DNA of 64,000 nt. Source: M3007 sp031425155. GTDB taxonomy: Bacteria; Bacteroidota; Bacteroidia; Chitinophagales; Saprospiraceae. Every line of letters starts with the position of its first letter. Position 1 is the first letter of the stretch. The notes under the pieces were generated by a model that was not told the origin of the DNA, did not search any database, and worked only from the letters and a program-made list of their open reading frames with translations. The stretch spans positions 35,241 through 99,240 of the forward strand of contig JANPIV010000013.1 in the NCBI GenBank assembly GCA_031425155.1. Direction: 5' to 3'. A program made the translations under genes and the position numbers. Below, piece by piece: positions 16,225 to 24,845 of the stretch.

Positions 16225-16327
16225 TTTTAAATCGGAAGTAGTTTTGTGGGCTTTTCCGAAAAGAATCACGGTTTGGCAAACCTTATTTTTTTCGGGCTTT
16301 ATTTCCTCCTTTAAAATTCTGTTTTTC

Positions 16328-16984
16328 TTGCAAGATACGTATCGCCATCAGGGTTTGCGCAAACGCATGATCGAGATTTTGCGCCGACGCGGCATCAGCG
16401 ATGAAGCGGTGCTGAGCGCGATGGGCGGCATTCCACGCCATTTTTTTCTGGATAAAACCTTTGAAGAGCACGCTTACGCCGATAAGCCGTTTCCCATCGG
16501 GCATGAGCAAACCATTTCACAGCCATTCACGGTGGCCTACCAGACCAGTCTGCTGGAAATCAAGAATCGGGACCGTGTGCTGGAGATTGGCACCGGATCG
16601 GGTTATCAGGCGGCGGTGCTGGCGGCATTGGGAGCGAAAGTCTATACGATAGAGCGGCAGGAAGCCTTATACTGGGCGGCCAAAAAACTGTTGGCCGATA
16701 TGGGTTTTCATACCGTAAAATGTTTTTTTGGCGATGGCACCCAGGGTTTGCGGGACTTTGCGCCCTACGAAAAAATCCTGGTGACGGCCAGCGCGCCCGT
16801 AGTGCCCGCCGCCTTGAAACAACAACTCACCATCGGGGGCATCCTGGTGATTCCGGTCGGCGAGGAGGTGCAATATATGTATAAGATCACCCGCCTGTCC
16901 GCTACGGAATACAAAGAAGAAATGCTGGATACTTTTCGGTTTGTGCCGTTTTTGCCGGGGGTGGTGCGTACTGCCAATCCCTGA
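16328..16984 (+). CDS. pcm: Protein-L-isoaspartate O-methyltransferase (TTG start)
   Basis: 218-residue SAM-dependent methyltransferase that repairs isoaspartyl residues in damaged proteins. Visible motifs: the substrate/SAM region GHEQTISQPFTVAYQTSLLE, the SAM-binding loop VLEIGTGSGYQAAVLAALGA, and EKILVTASAPVVPAALKQQL. The in-frame upstream region gives no plausible protein; the TTG at 16328 yields (M)QDTYRHQGLRKRMIEILRR, which matches the normal N-terminus of the family in Bacteroidota, so TTG is the likely start. It is divergent from the phosphohexomutase gene. Function is well supported. Confidence 0.92.
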   Translation: MQDTYRHQGLRKRMIEILRRRGISDEAVLSAMGGIPRHFFLDKTFEEHAYADKPFPIGHEQTISQPFTVAYQTSLLEIKNRDRVLEIGTGSGYQAAVLAALGAKVYTIERQEALYWAAKKLLADMGFHTVKCFFGDGTQGLRDFAPYEKILVTASAPVVPAALKQQLTIGGILVIPVGEEVQYMYKITRLSATEYKEEMLDTFRFVPFLPGVVRTANP

Positions 16985-17434
16985 TTGGCGGACTGTAAAA
17001 TACTGAAAGTGAGTTGATTATGATTTTACTCAATACGTTGAGTAATTTCGAGACGACCATTGCTTTGCCGTGGCCGGGATTTCTGGCACATCATAGTGTT
17101 ACTATGATGTACTCTGCGATGTGGACGGTTTCCGGCAGAATGACAAAAATGGCGGGTGCCTACCCCAACCCGAAAGAAGTGTTATGCGTCAGGCAAGTGC
17201 CTCCCGCCAATTGGATATTTAATAGATTTGATTAATACAAAGAAATATTATTACGGTAGAAAATTGTTATTAAATATCCATGACACTAAGTCCTTCGATA
17301 ATCCCTCGTTCATCGCCGTACATTCTTGTCCGAAAATGAACGGAAAAGAGTTTCATGCTTTCTATAAAGTATTGATTATCAAATATTAATATTTTAGGCA
17401 CGAACTATGAGGTAGCAAAAGAAACTACTTCCCT
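16985..17434. other. 450-bp gap without a credible gene
   Basis: Between pcm and the ABC permease. Open frames of 73 and 77 codons are present but have no recognisable family or start context. It holds a 9-bp hairpin (CATCATAGTGTTACTATGATG region near 17091-17111) and a perfect 12-bp inverted repeat GGATATTTAATA (17213-17224) / TATTAAATATCC (17268-17279). The right half is AT-rich. Confidence 0.5.
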
Positions 17435-19876
17435 ATGTTTCGTAATTACCTCCTGCTTGCCTGGCGCAACCTGCTCAAAAACCGGCTTTATGCGTTCCTG
17501 AACATCACGGGTCTGGCCGTGGGTTTGGCCTGTTGCTTTCTGATTATTCTTTTTATCCGGCACGAGGAGAGTTACGATGATTTTCAGGAACATCAGGAAC
17601 AGGCTTACCGTGTTTCCTACCTGCCACGCTTCGCCGATCCAGATATGGAACTGACCCTGAATCCGGCTCCAATGGCTCCGTTGCTGCCCGCACAAATTCC
17701 GGAAATTCAGGAAGCGGCGCGCATTTATCCACGCAGTATCAGCGTGCGGACGACCGGGAATGACCGGCAGTTTGAAATGGAAAATGGCTGTTTCGCCGAC
17801 AGTAACATTTTGAAAATTCTTACTTTCCATTTTCTGGAAGGCAATGCAGCCACTGCGCTGAACGAACCTTTTTCGATCGTTCTGTCCGCAGAAAATGCCC
17901 AAAAACTCTTCGGTCGGACACAGGCATTGGGCCAATCGCTTTATCTGGCGAATCAAGGCCCGTTCAAAGTGACCGGCGTAGTGCAGGATTGGCCGTCCAA
18001 CGCGCACCTGCGTTTCGATTTTCTGACGCCCTATAAATCCATGTTCGACGTGGAACCAGCCTACACGCGCGACCAAATCCGCGATAACATCACGCAAAAC
18101 TGGGTAGCTTCCCATTCCTATCTGTATTTGTTATTGAATCCTAATACAAATTCTGACCAGGTGGCCCTGAAAATGCGCGATGTCATCCGGCAAAATGGTA
18201 ATCCACAGACGCGCGATAAGCAGGAATTTGCCCTAATGAAAGTACGCGACGTTCACCTCGAATCCCGCGCCGATAACGAACCCGTGCCCACCGCGAACCG
18301 CTCCTACCTGAGTATTTTTCTGTTCATCGGGCTCCTGACGCTGTTGATTGCCTGTATCAATTTTGTGAACCTGACCACTGCTTCCGCGATGCAGCGTGTG
18401 CGGGAAGTAAGTCTGCGTAAAGTGCTGGGTGCAGGTCGGATGGCCCTGATCCGGCAGTACCTGGGGGAATCGTTACTGCTCAGTTTTTTCGCTTTTTTAC
18501 TCTCGCTTTTACTGGTCAAAGCCGGGCTGCCAGTGCTCAACAGTATTACTGGCAAGGAAATCAGTTTGCAATTGAGTCGCGACTGGCCAGCATTGGGTTT
18601 GTTTACGGGCATTTTCATCGTTGCCGGGTTGCTTGCCGGAAGTTATCCGGCCTGGTTTATCAGTCGTTTTCAGCCGGTGTCGGGTTTGAAAGGTCGTGCT
18701 GGCACGCCGGGAAGCAATTGGTTGCGCAGTCTGCTCACAACCGGACAGTTTTTTGTGGCCATTGCGCTGATCGCCGGGACGGTGGTCATCTATTCGCAAC
18801 TGGATTATTTGAAAAATTTCCCGCTGGGTTTCAATAAAGATAATATGCTGCGGGTGCCGCTTTTCAGCCAGAGCCTGAACAGTGTTTTTGGCACAACCAA
18901 TCAAGACCAACGCAGCAAAACCCTCGCTTTTGAAGAAGAATTATTGAAAAATCCCATTATTACTGGCGTGACGCAGTCGCAGGGTGCGCCCGGTCTCGGC
19001 GCTGTCCGGCATAATTTCACGACCGATAACATTCCGGCAGAAGATAACCTTTTCGTCTCGGCGATGGCGGTGGACTATGATTTTACGCAGGTGTATGATG
19101 TGAAAATCCTGGCTGGCCGGGCTTTTGATAAATCTTTTGGCACCGATCACATAAAAGGTTTTTTGATCAATGAAGAGGCGGTGAAAACCTTTGGCTGGCA
19201 AACGCCGGAAAACGCGGTGGGCAAAAATATCAATATGGAAGGCCGCGATGGTCAAGTCGTGGGTGTGTTCCGCGATTTTCATTTCACCTCTCTCCGCGAT
19301 AATATGTTGCCGCTGGTTTTGGTGGCCAGTCCGAGTCAATTCAACACTTTTTCCATCCGTCTGCGGGGCGGAAGTTTCAAGGAAGGCCGGGACTATATTC
19401 AAAAAGCGTGGATGCAGTTTTTCCCGGAAAAGGTGTTTGAGCCGGAGGTGCTGAGTGATGATCTCGATCAGAATTATGCCGACGAGGAGCGGCTATCGGA
19501 GATGATCGGCTATTTTGCGTTCATCGCTATCCTGATTTCGTGCTTTGGGCTGTTTGGTTTGACCACTTTCACTGCGCATCAGAAAACGCGGGAAATTGGT
19601 ATTCGCAAAGTGCTGGGCGCGTCTATACTGTCTGTGTTGCGGGTGTTGATGGTCAACTACCTCAAACTACTCGTCCTTGCTTTCGTGCTGGCGGCTCCGT
19701 TGGTCTGGTACGGGATGAATAAATGGCTGAGCGACTATCCATTACGCATTTCCGTACAATGGTGGATGCTGGTGGGCAGTGGCCTGGTGGTGATATTGAT
19801 CGCGGTGTTGACGGTGATTTTTCAAAGTTTAAAGGCGGCGTTGGCTAATCCGGTGAAGAGTTTGCGGAGTGAATGA
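17435..19876 (+). CDS. FtsX-like ABC transporter permease (MacB type, two FtsX domains)
   Basis: 813-residue inner-membrane permease. The start MFRNYLLLAWRNLLKNRLYAFLNITGLAVGLACCFLIILF is the typical first helix, followed by a large periplasmic MacB-type domain (about residues 45-280), three helices of the first FtsX domain with VREVSLRKVLGAGRMALIRQYLGES, a second periplasmic domain, and a second FtsX domain with TREIGIRKVLGASILSVL. Bacteroidota genomes carry many such permeases, usually with a separate ATPase; no ATPase gene is adjacent here, so it would need a partner elsewhere. The substrate is unknown: peptides, lipoproteins or signalling to a kinase are possible. Confidence 0.9.
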   Translation: MFRNYLLLAWRNLLKNRLYAFLNITGLAVGLACCFLIILFIRHEESYDDFQEHQEQAYRVSYLPRFADPDMELTLNPAPMAPLLPAQIPEIQEAARIYPRSISVRTTGNDRQFEMENGCFADSNILKILTFHFLEGNAATALNEPFSIVLSAENAQKLFGRTQALGQSLYLANQGPFKVTGVVQDWPSNAHLRFDFLTPYKSMFDVEPAYTRDQIRDNITQNWVASHSYLYLLLNPNTNSDQVALKMRDVIRQNGNPQTRDKQEFALMKVRDVHLESRADNEPVPTANRSYLSIFLFIGLLTLLIACINFVNLTTASAMQRVREVSLRKVLGAGRMALIRQYLGESLLLSFFAFLLSLLLVKAGLPVLNSITGKEISLQLSRDWPALGLFTGIFIVAGLLAGSYPAWFISRFQPVSGLKGRAGTPGSNWLRSLLTTGQFFVAIALIAGTVVIYSQLDYLKNFPLGFNKDNMLRVPLFSQSLNSVFGTTNQDQRSKTLAFEEELLKNPIITGVTQSQGAPGLGAVRHNFTTDNIPAEDNLFVSAMAVDYDFTQVYDVKILAGRAFDKSFGTDHIKGFLINEEAVKTFGWQTPENAVGKNINMEGRDGQVVGVFRDFHFTSLRDNMLPLVLVASPSQFNTFSIRLRGGSFKEGRDYIQKAWMQFFPEKVFEPEVLSDDLDQNYADEERLSEMIGYFAFIAILISCFGLFGLTTFTAHQKTREIGIRKVLGASILSVLRVLMVNYLKLLVLAFVLAAPLVWYGMNKWLSDYPLRISVQWWMLVGSGLVVILIAVLTVIFQSLKAALANPVKSLRSE

Positions 19877-20123
19877 GACATTATAATAAATGATTCAGCA
19901 AGTCGGTCATGGAGGGGTTCCTTGACTGGCTTGGTTCTTTAAAAACGCAACATAGACTTCTTGTTTCAAATGACTTACTGCTTAGAGCGATATTCCAAAT
20001 ACTTAGGGCATTAGTGGCCATGTATTTTTAGAAGGTGGAAGTAGCATTTGATAGCATCGTACCAATAGGTCAAACAAAAAAACAAAAATTTTAAAAACAT
20101 TTTGTTTTGAAATAATTTCTTGC

Positions 20124-20131
20124 CATCTTTG
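20124..20131 (+). promoter_or_regulatory. Possible -7 box CATCTTTG before the TIR-S24 gene
   Basis: One mismatch to TAnnTTTG, 17 bases before the ATG at 20148, with TTTTG at about 20105 as a weak -33. It would give a short leader. The surrounding 271-bp gap is AT-rich and otherwise empty. Confidence 0.3.
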
Positions 20132-20147
20132 CTCCAATCTTGCAAGG

Positions 20148-21011
20148 ATGCCCTATTTGCACAAGTTATATATCTCTCATCACCCTTCTGATATGGGAAC
20201 GGCTCGCCAAATAGCAAGCCGATTTTCGCCATTTACGGAAGATTGGGGCATAGAAATTCAATTTTTAGGATCAATTACAGTAGGAAACGTACGAAATTTT
20301 ATAAGTGATAACATCCACAGTGCCGACTTGATTTTGATATTGTTGTCTCCCAACTACCTAGCCGATTGTAGAGAAGAAATTGAGGAAATAAAAAACTCAA
20401 ATTGTTTTAAAATCGGCAAAAAGGTTATACCTGTACCCATCAAGAAATGCTTGTGGGAAGAAATGTCTTTCTTAAAGCCCTTGATGACCCTTCCCAAGTA
20501 CTTCAACTGCCGACAATCCTTATTTGGGGAAGGAGATTTTGACGAAGTTGTCTTAGGGGTTAAAGATGTAATACTTCAAAAGCCCATTAGGAAACATTTA
20601 TCGCTACCAGTTTTAATTCTTAGGGCTGACGCAAACAGCATGAGTGCCACCCAAGAGATACCTGATGATGTTGAAAATTTGCAGATTGGCCTTCCCATAG
20701 GACCTAATGAATTTCCAGCCAAAGTTGAAGGAGATAGCATGATGCCCCTTTTTCAGGAAGGAGATATAGTTGTATTAAAATGGTTTAACTTGGAAGAGGA
20801 AAAAATTGAACCTAAACAAGTGTTCGCTATACGCACACGAGGACATGGCTACCTGCTGAAATATATTAAGGAAGTTGACCGACAAAACAGAGAAATAGTT
20901 CTTGCATCAGAGAATCTTTTACACAAAGACATTTCTCTAAAATTAGAGGAAGATGTAGTTAATATTTTTAAAGTAGTCAGAAGCCTAAAAATTAGAGAAG
21001 GAAGTTGCTAA
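20148..21011 (+). CDS. TIR domain fused to a LexA/S24-type peptidase domain
   Basis: 287-residue cytoplasmic protein with an unusual two-domain layout. Residues 5-125 look like a bacterial TIR domain: KLYISHHPSDMGTARQIASR (strand A and BB-loop region), SADLILILLSPNYLADCREE with Glu76/Glu77 in the position of the catalytic Glu of TIR NADases, then KKVIPVPIKKC. Residues about 150-283 look like an S24 (LexA/UmuD/CI) domain: FPAKVEGDSMMPLFQEGDIVV with the nucleophile-type Ser197 and GYLLKYIKEV with Lys238, 41 residues later as in the family. There is no helix-turn-helix. The canonical Ala-Gly cleavage pair is absent; RADANS occupies that place. The gene stands alone and is clearly more AT-rich than its neighbours, which suggests transfer. 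A role in stress or phage defence is inference. Confidence 0.8.
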   Translation: MPYLHKLYISHHPSDMGTARQIASRFSPFTEDWGIEIQFLGSITVGNVRNFISDNIHSADLILILLSPNYLADCREEIEEIKNSNCFKIGKKVIPVPIKKCLWEEMSFLKPLMTLPKYFNCRQSLFGEGDFDEVVLGVKDVILQKPIRKHLSLPVLILRADANSMSATQEIPDDVENLQIGLPIGPNEFPAKVEGDSMMPLFQEGDIVVLKWFNLEEEKIEPKQVFAIRTRGHGYLLKYIKEVDRQNREIVLASENLLHKDISLKLEEDVVNIFKVVRSLKIREGSC

Positions 21012-21135
21012 AAGCAAATATTACCAATATCTTCTGCTGGACTCAACATTGTACAACAGTGTCAAATAAGAAGGCAAAGCTCCATAAGTATTCTTACTAC
21101 ATAAAACCTAATTCTTCCCCACTCCAACAATAAAG

Positions 21136-21161
21136 GCCCGACAGAATTCTGCCGGGCTTTT
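21136..21161. terminator. Bidirectional terminator between TIR-S24 gene and pnp
   Basis: GCCCGACAGAA / TTCTGCCGGGC with TTTTA on the plus side and a TTTATTG run on the minus side; one G-U pair on the minus strand. Ends pnp (-) and perhaps the TIR gene (+). Confidence 0.7.
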
Positions 21162-21190
21162 ATTATCAGGTAGTTATTTACAAGTCAGTT

Positions 21191-23497
21191 TTACCGTCCG
21201 CCGCCGCGCCGGTCACCACCGCCGCCACCGCGACGATCATCACCACCACCACGCCGGTCGTCCCGGCCACCACCACCCCCACGACGGTCACCACCGCGAT
21301 CTCCGCCGCCACTACCGCCGCTACCGCGATTAGCACGAGCCATGTTTTCCTCGTCGGTAGGCATCGTGCCATCCGGTTTGGCCGTAATGGCCCGGCGGGA
21401 TAGTTTGGTTTTGCCGGTTTTTGGATCTACGTCCAGTATTTTGAACGTGACCGTATCACCGACTTTCAGTACGTCGCTGATGTTCTCGATCCGGCGGTGA
21501 TCGTACTCCGATACGTGGAGCAGACCCGTTTTGCCACGAAACTTCACGAACGCGCCGTATTCGGCCAGTTCTTCCACCACACCGTCATATACATCACCGA
21601 CGGTCGGCATAAAGACAATGCCCATAATCTGGGTGTAAGCCATATCAATGGCTTTTTTGTCGGGGCTGAAAATGGCCACAATACCGCCTTGTTCATCTTC
21701 TGTGATGGAGATGGTGGTGCCGGTGTTGCGTTGCATTTCCTGGATGACCTTACCACCTGGTCCGATCACTGCGCCAATAAAGTCGCGGGCAATGCGGAAT
21801 TCCACCACGCGCGGAGCGTGCGGCTTGAGATCTTCACGGGGCGTATCAATCGCCTCGGCCATTTTCGACAGGATGTGCAGACGGCCCGCCTTGGCTTGCA
21901 GCAGGGCTTTGGTCAGCATTTCGTAGGGCATCCCGTTGATCTTGATGTCCATCTGGGTGCCGCAAATGCCTTTGGCCGTGCCGGTCACTTTGAAGTCCAT
22001 ATCGCCCAGAGCATCTTCGTCGCCGAGGATGTCGGAGAGGATGGCAATGCGGCCTTTATCGTCGGCCACCGCACCCATCGCAATACCTGCCACGGGGGAA
22101 GTGATGTTAACACCACCGTCCATGAGGGCTAAAGTAGCGGCGCAAACCGTCGCCATCGAAGAGGAACCATTGGATTCGAGGATGTCCGACACAATACGTA
22201 CCGTGTAGGGGAAATCCTTGGGCATCACTTTGCGAATGGAACGACCCGCCAGGTTAGCGTGGCCGACCTCACGACGACCGGGGCCGCGCATTGGTTTCAC
22301 CTCGCCCGTGCTATAAGGGGGGAAGTTGTAGTGCAGGATAAAATTGTCGTCGTGCGGATCCAACGCGATGTCAATCAGGGCCTGGTCCTGTTTGGTACCC
22401 AGGGTGAGCGAAGTCAGCGATTGGGTCTCGCCCCGGTTGAAGATAGCCGAGCCGTGGGTCGTGGGCAGATAGTCCACTTCGCACCAGATCGGGCGTACTT
22501 CGTCGGTTTTGCGACCGTCGAGGCGCACACCGCTCAACACTGCGTCGCGGATGGTATGTTTCCGGATTTTGTCGAAATACTTTTCGGCCAGTACGGAATT
22601 TGCCGCCATGGTCTCTTCGCCGAATTCTTCCAGCAATTGAGCCATTGCCGCAGTCTTGATCTCCTCGGTACGCTCTTTTCGGGATTCCTTGTTGGCCGCA
22701 GAACGGGCCATGGTTGACACGTCAGCAATGATAAGTGACTCGATGCGCTGCTTCAGGGCCAGGTTCTCCGGGGCTTCTGGCAGTGTACGTTTGACCAGGG
22801 CACTTGCGCCGACCATTTCCGCGAGGCGTTCCTGCGCCGCGATCTGGTCTTTGATGGCTTCGTGGCCGATTTTCATGGCCTCGATCAGTTCTTCTTCCTG
22901 GCATTCGTTGGCCTCACCTTCCACCATCGTAATGTCGTGTTTGGTCGCCGCCACGATGAAGTCCATGTCGGCTTTTTCCAAAGCCTTGCGGCCTGGATTA
23001 ACCACAAACTCGCCATTGATACGGGCCACGCGCACTTCGGAGAACAGGCCTTCCAAAGGAATGTCGCTCACGGCAAACGCCGCCGAACAGGCCAGACCGG
23101 CCAATGCATCGGGCATGATGTCCTTATCCGCTGAAATGAGGTTGATAATGACCTGCGTCTCGTTCATGTAGCCATCGGGGAAGAGCGGGCGCAGGGCACG
23201 GTCCACCAGGCGGCTGATGAGGATTTCGTAGTCGGACAGGCGGGATTCGCGACGGAAGAAGTTGCCGGGAATACGGCCCACCGAAGCGAATTTTTCCTGA
23301 TAATCCACCGACAGGGGGAAGAAAGGCTGATTTTCCTTGGCCTTTTTCATACTGACAACGGTACAAAGCAGCATGGTGTCGCCCATACGTACCATCACCG
23401 AGCCATCGGCCTGGGTGGCGAGTTTGCCGGTTTCGAGCACGATTTCACGTCCATCCGGCAGGTTGAACGCGGTGCGTAACGGGATTTGCTTTCCCAT
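21191..23497 (-). CDS. pnp: Polyribonucleotide nucleotidyltransferase (PNPase)
   Basis: 768-residue phosphorolytic 3'-5' exoribonuclease. Two RNase PH domains (N-terminal GREIVLETGKLATQADGSV; second domain GRKTDEVRPIWCEVDYLP and RREVGHANLAGRSI), a KH domain with FIGAVIGPGGKVIQEMQ and an S1 domain with GDVYDGVVEELAEYGAFVKF are all visible in order. The last 50 residues form a low-complexity Gly/Arg/Asp tail (RGG and DRRGGG units), longer and more repetitive than in most PNPases and likely RNA-binding. It lies downstream of rpsO on the same strand, but the terminator after rpsO suggests a separate transcript at least in part. Confidence 0.97.
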   Translation of the reverse strand: MGKQIPLRTAFNLPDGREIVLETGKLATQADGSVMVRMGDTMLLCTVVSMKKAKENQPFFPLSVDYQEKFASVGRIPGNFFRRESRLSDYEILISRLVDRALRPLFPDGYMNETQVIINLISADKDIMPDALAGLACSAAFAVSDIPLEGLFSEVRVARINGEFVVNPGRKALEKADMDFIVAATKHDITMVEGEANECQEEELIEAMKIGHEAIKDQIAAQERLAEMVGASALVKRTLPEAPENLALKQRIESLIIADVSTMARSAANKESRKERTEEIKTAAMAQLLEEFGEETMAANSVLAEKYFDKIRKHTIRDAVLSGVRLDGRKTDEVRPIWCEVDYLPTTHGSAIFNRGETQSLTSLTLGTKQDQALIDIALDPHDDNFILHYNFPPYSTGEVKPMRGPGRREVGHANLAGRSIRKVMPKDFPYTVRIVSDILESNGSSSMATVCAATLALMDGGVNITSPVAGIAMGAVADDKGRIAILSDILGDEDALGDMDFKVTGTAKGICGTQMDIKINGMPYEMLTKALLQAKAGRLHILSKMAEAIDTPREDLKPHAPRVVEFRIARDFIGAVIGPGGKVIQEMQRNTGTTISITEDEQGGIVAIFSPDKKAIDMAYTQIMGIVFMPTVGDVYDGVVEELAEYGAFVKFRGKTGLLHVSEYDHRRIENISDVLKVGDTVTFKILDVDPKTGKTKLSRRAITAKPDGTMPTDEENMARANRGSGGSGGGDRGGDRRGGGGGRDDRRGGGDDRRGGGGGDRRGGGR

Positions 23498-23786
23498 AGA
23501 TAGATTGAATTTGCGCTGCGACCAAGCCGGTTCGCCGCCAAAGACCTGCTGAAAACGGACAGAAAGGGAATCAAAAACCGATAAAAATCACACAAAGGAA
23601 AAATGGCTAAAGCCAGTTATAACTCATAACTATTTTTGCTTTGTGTGGGGGAGACAGTCCCCGTTTTTGATGGGCCTTGCGCGTTGGTTCAAAAGGAACT
23701 TTGTCGGTGAAAGGGGGTGGTCAGAGCGGGTGAAAAAAATGTAAAAAAAATCCGGTGGCCGGAAACCCAACCACCGGACTCGAATT
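23498..23786. other. rpsO-pnp gap
   Basis: 289 bp containing the rpsO terminator at 23743-23778 and presumably the pnp promoter and leader. A small GGGGAGACAGTCCCC stem-like sequence lies at about 23647-23662. No gene. Confidence 0.5.
23743..23778 (-). terminator. Terminator of rpsO
   Basis: TCCGGTGG (23751-23758) pairs with CCACCGGA (23771-23778); on the minus strand the stem is followed by TTTTTTTTAC. Confidence 0.8.
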
Positions 23787-24062
23787 TTATTTACGCAGAC
23801 CGAGTTTCTCGATGAGGGCGCGATACTTGTAAATGTCCTTCTTCGCGTAGTAACTCAGCAGGCTCTTCCGTTGGCCGACCATCGTCAGGAGGGCGCGGCG
23901 GGTGGAGTGGTCTTTTTTGTTGATCCGCAAGTGGGCCGACAGACTTTCGATGCGATAGGTGAGCAGAGCGACCTGCGCTTCGGTGTTGCCGGAGTTGGAG
24001 GCATCGCCACCGTACTGGGTGATGATTTCGGCGACTTTCTCCTTGTTATAATAAACTGCCAT
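23787..24062 (-). CDS. rpsO: 30S ribosomal protein S15
   Basis: 91-residue small-subunit protein that binds the central domain of 16S rRNA early in assembly. Sequence from MAVYYNKEKVAEIITQYGG through SGNTEAQVALLTYRIESLSAHL, KKDHSTRRALLTMVGQRKSLLSYY to YRALIEKLGLRK is the whole family pattern, including the conserved H-S-RR-L core. The frame runs open to 24143, but that extension is translated from the GTGAAAAAGTGAAAAA leader; ATG 24062 is the right start. Next to pnp, as in many bacteria. A possible promoter lies at 24160-24190 on the minus strand. Confidence 0.97.
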   Translation of the reverse strand: MAVYYNKEKVAEIITQYGGDASNSGNTEAQVALLTYRIESLSAHLRINKKDHSTRRALLTMVGQRKSLLSYYAKKDIYKYRALIEKLGLRK

Positions 24063-24063
24063 T

Positions 24064-24092
24064 TGTGAGAAAAGTGAAAAAGTGAAAAAATG
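24064..24092 (-). repeat. Tandem TTTTTCAC leader before rpsO
   Basis: On the minus strand TTTTTTCACTTTTTCACTTT, then TCTCACA, directly before the start codon: three TCAC-containing units. Confidence 0.5.
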
Positions 24093-24159
24093 GTCGCCAA
24101 ATTCGAATTTCCACGGGCCAAACGGCACATCCGGCCTATCCATCCGATTTTAGCGGGGG

Positions 24160-24190
24160 CGAAAGTACGGCTAACTTTTTAGTACGGCAA
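24160..24190 (-). promoter_or_regulatory. Putative rpsO promoter (TTGCCG / TACTTTCG)
   Basis: Minus-strand TACTTTCG (24167-24160, one mismatch to TAnnTTTG) with TTGCCG (24190-24185) upstream; spacing 17 bases. About 100 bases before the rpsO start. Confidence 0.4.
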
Positions 24191-24350
24191 GGCTTGGCAG
24201 TGAAAAATTCCAAAATATCGGGAAATTTATGCGCTGTTCCGCATAATATTTTGCAGACCGCCGGAATAATTTCCTGATAGATCAAATGCATAGGTAATGG
24301 TGCAGCCTGCGGGACGATCGAAGCAATGACAGCATGAAGCATAAAAAAAC

Positions 24351-24384
24351 ATGAGCCCTCCACAGCAATCTGTGGAAGGCTCAT
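24351..24384 (-). terminator. Hairpin with T-run on the minus strand
   Basis: ATGAGCCCTCCACAG / CTGTGGAAGGCTCAT, 15 bp with one mismatched pair, and an A-run (ATAAAAAAAC) beside it that reads as a T-run on the minus strand. It has no obvious gene to terminate; a small minus-strand RNA is possible. Confidence 0.45.
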
Positions 24385-24730
24385 TAAATTACGTCTAAAT
24401 GTAACTTCTAAAGTAGGTAATTATGTAAGGGTAGCCAAGATTTTGTTGGGTCATTAAAATCAATATCATTTAGCCAGATAGCTGGGTTCGTTTCGTTGGA
24501 GTAGATAGTCGTCAAAAGCAATAAAGCCACAGAAGCATACGGGTATTTACACTGATCAAAACATTAAATCAATTTGTAATATTCATCGCCGCCTGGCATG
24601 TGCACTGTTCAGATGATTGTGGTCAATTTTGTTTACAAAACAAGATGATTTTTGCTCAGTAAGCGCAGTCAATAGCATACTCTGCGCTTTTCACCTTATA
24701 ACTGTCCGCTTTTTGCCCATAACTGTTTTC

Positions 24731-24781
24731 ACGGTTATCAAAGCACATACGGCAGTTATGGTGCATGGCCCGGCAGTTATC
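24731..24781 (+). promoter_or_regulatory. Three direct repeats phased at 21 bp (candidate LytTR-regulator sites)
   Basis: ACGGTTATC (24731), GCAGTTATG (24752) and GCAGTTATC (24773) begin exactly 21 bases apart, 65-115 bases before the histidine-kinase start. LytTR-domain regulators are known to bind pairs of 9-bp direct repeats with a 12-bp spacer, the same 21-bp period; the repeats fit the GTT core but only part of the published consensus. Autoregulation by the downstream LytTR protein is inferred. Confidence 0.5.
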
Positions 24782-24845
24782 GTATTCATCTTCCTGCTTT
24801 CTACTGCCTGATGTACCTTGGCAGCATCAAACCGGACGACTCATA

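Larger units (their letters stand above)
24191..24845. other. Long intergenic region between rpsO and the histidine kinase
   Basis: About 650 bp without a credible gene. It holds a hairpin (24351-24384), an AT-rich stretch to about 24680 in which I see nothing, and the 21-bp-phased repeats at 24731-24781. Open frames here (24136-24384 minus, 24617-24811 plus) have no family resemblance. Confidence 0.55.

Noticed and set aside
16148..16279. N-terminal extension of the phosphohexomutase
   Set aside because: It is a translation of the CTCTCAC repeats (SHVSHLSHLSH-like) and not part of the enzyme family.
24136..24384. 82-codon minus-strand frame upstream of rpsO
   Set aside because: No signal, no family pattern, begins in a terminator-like hairpin.
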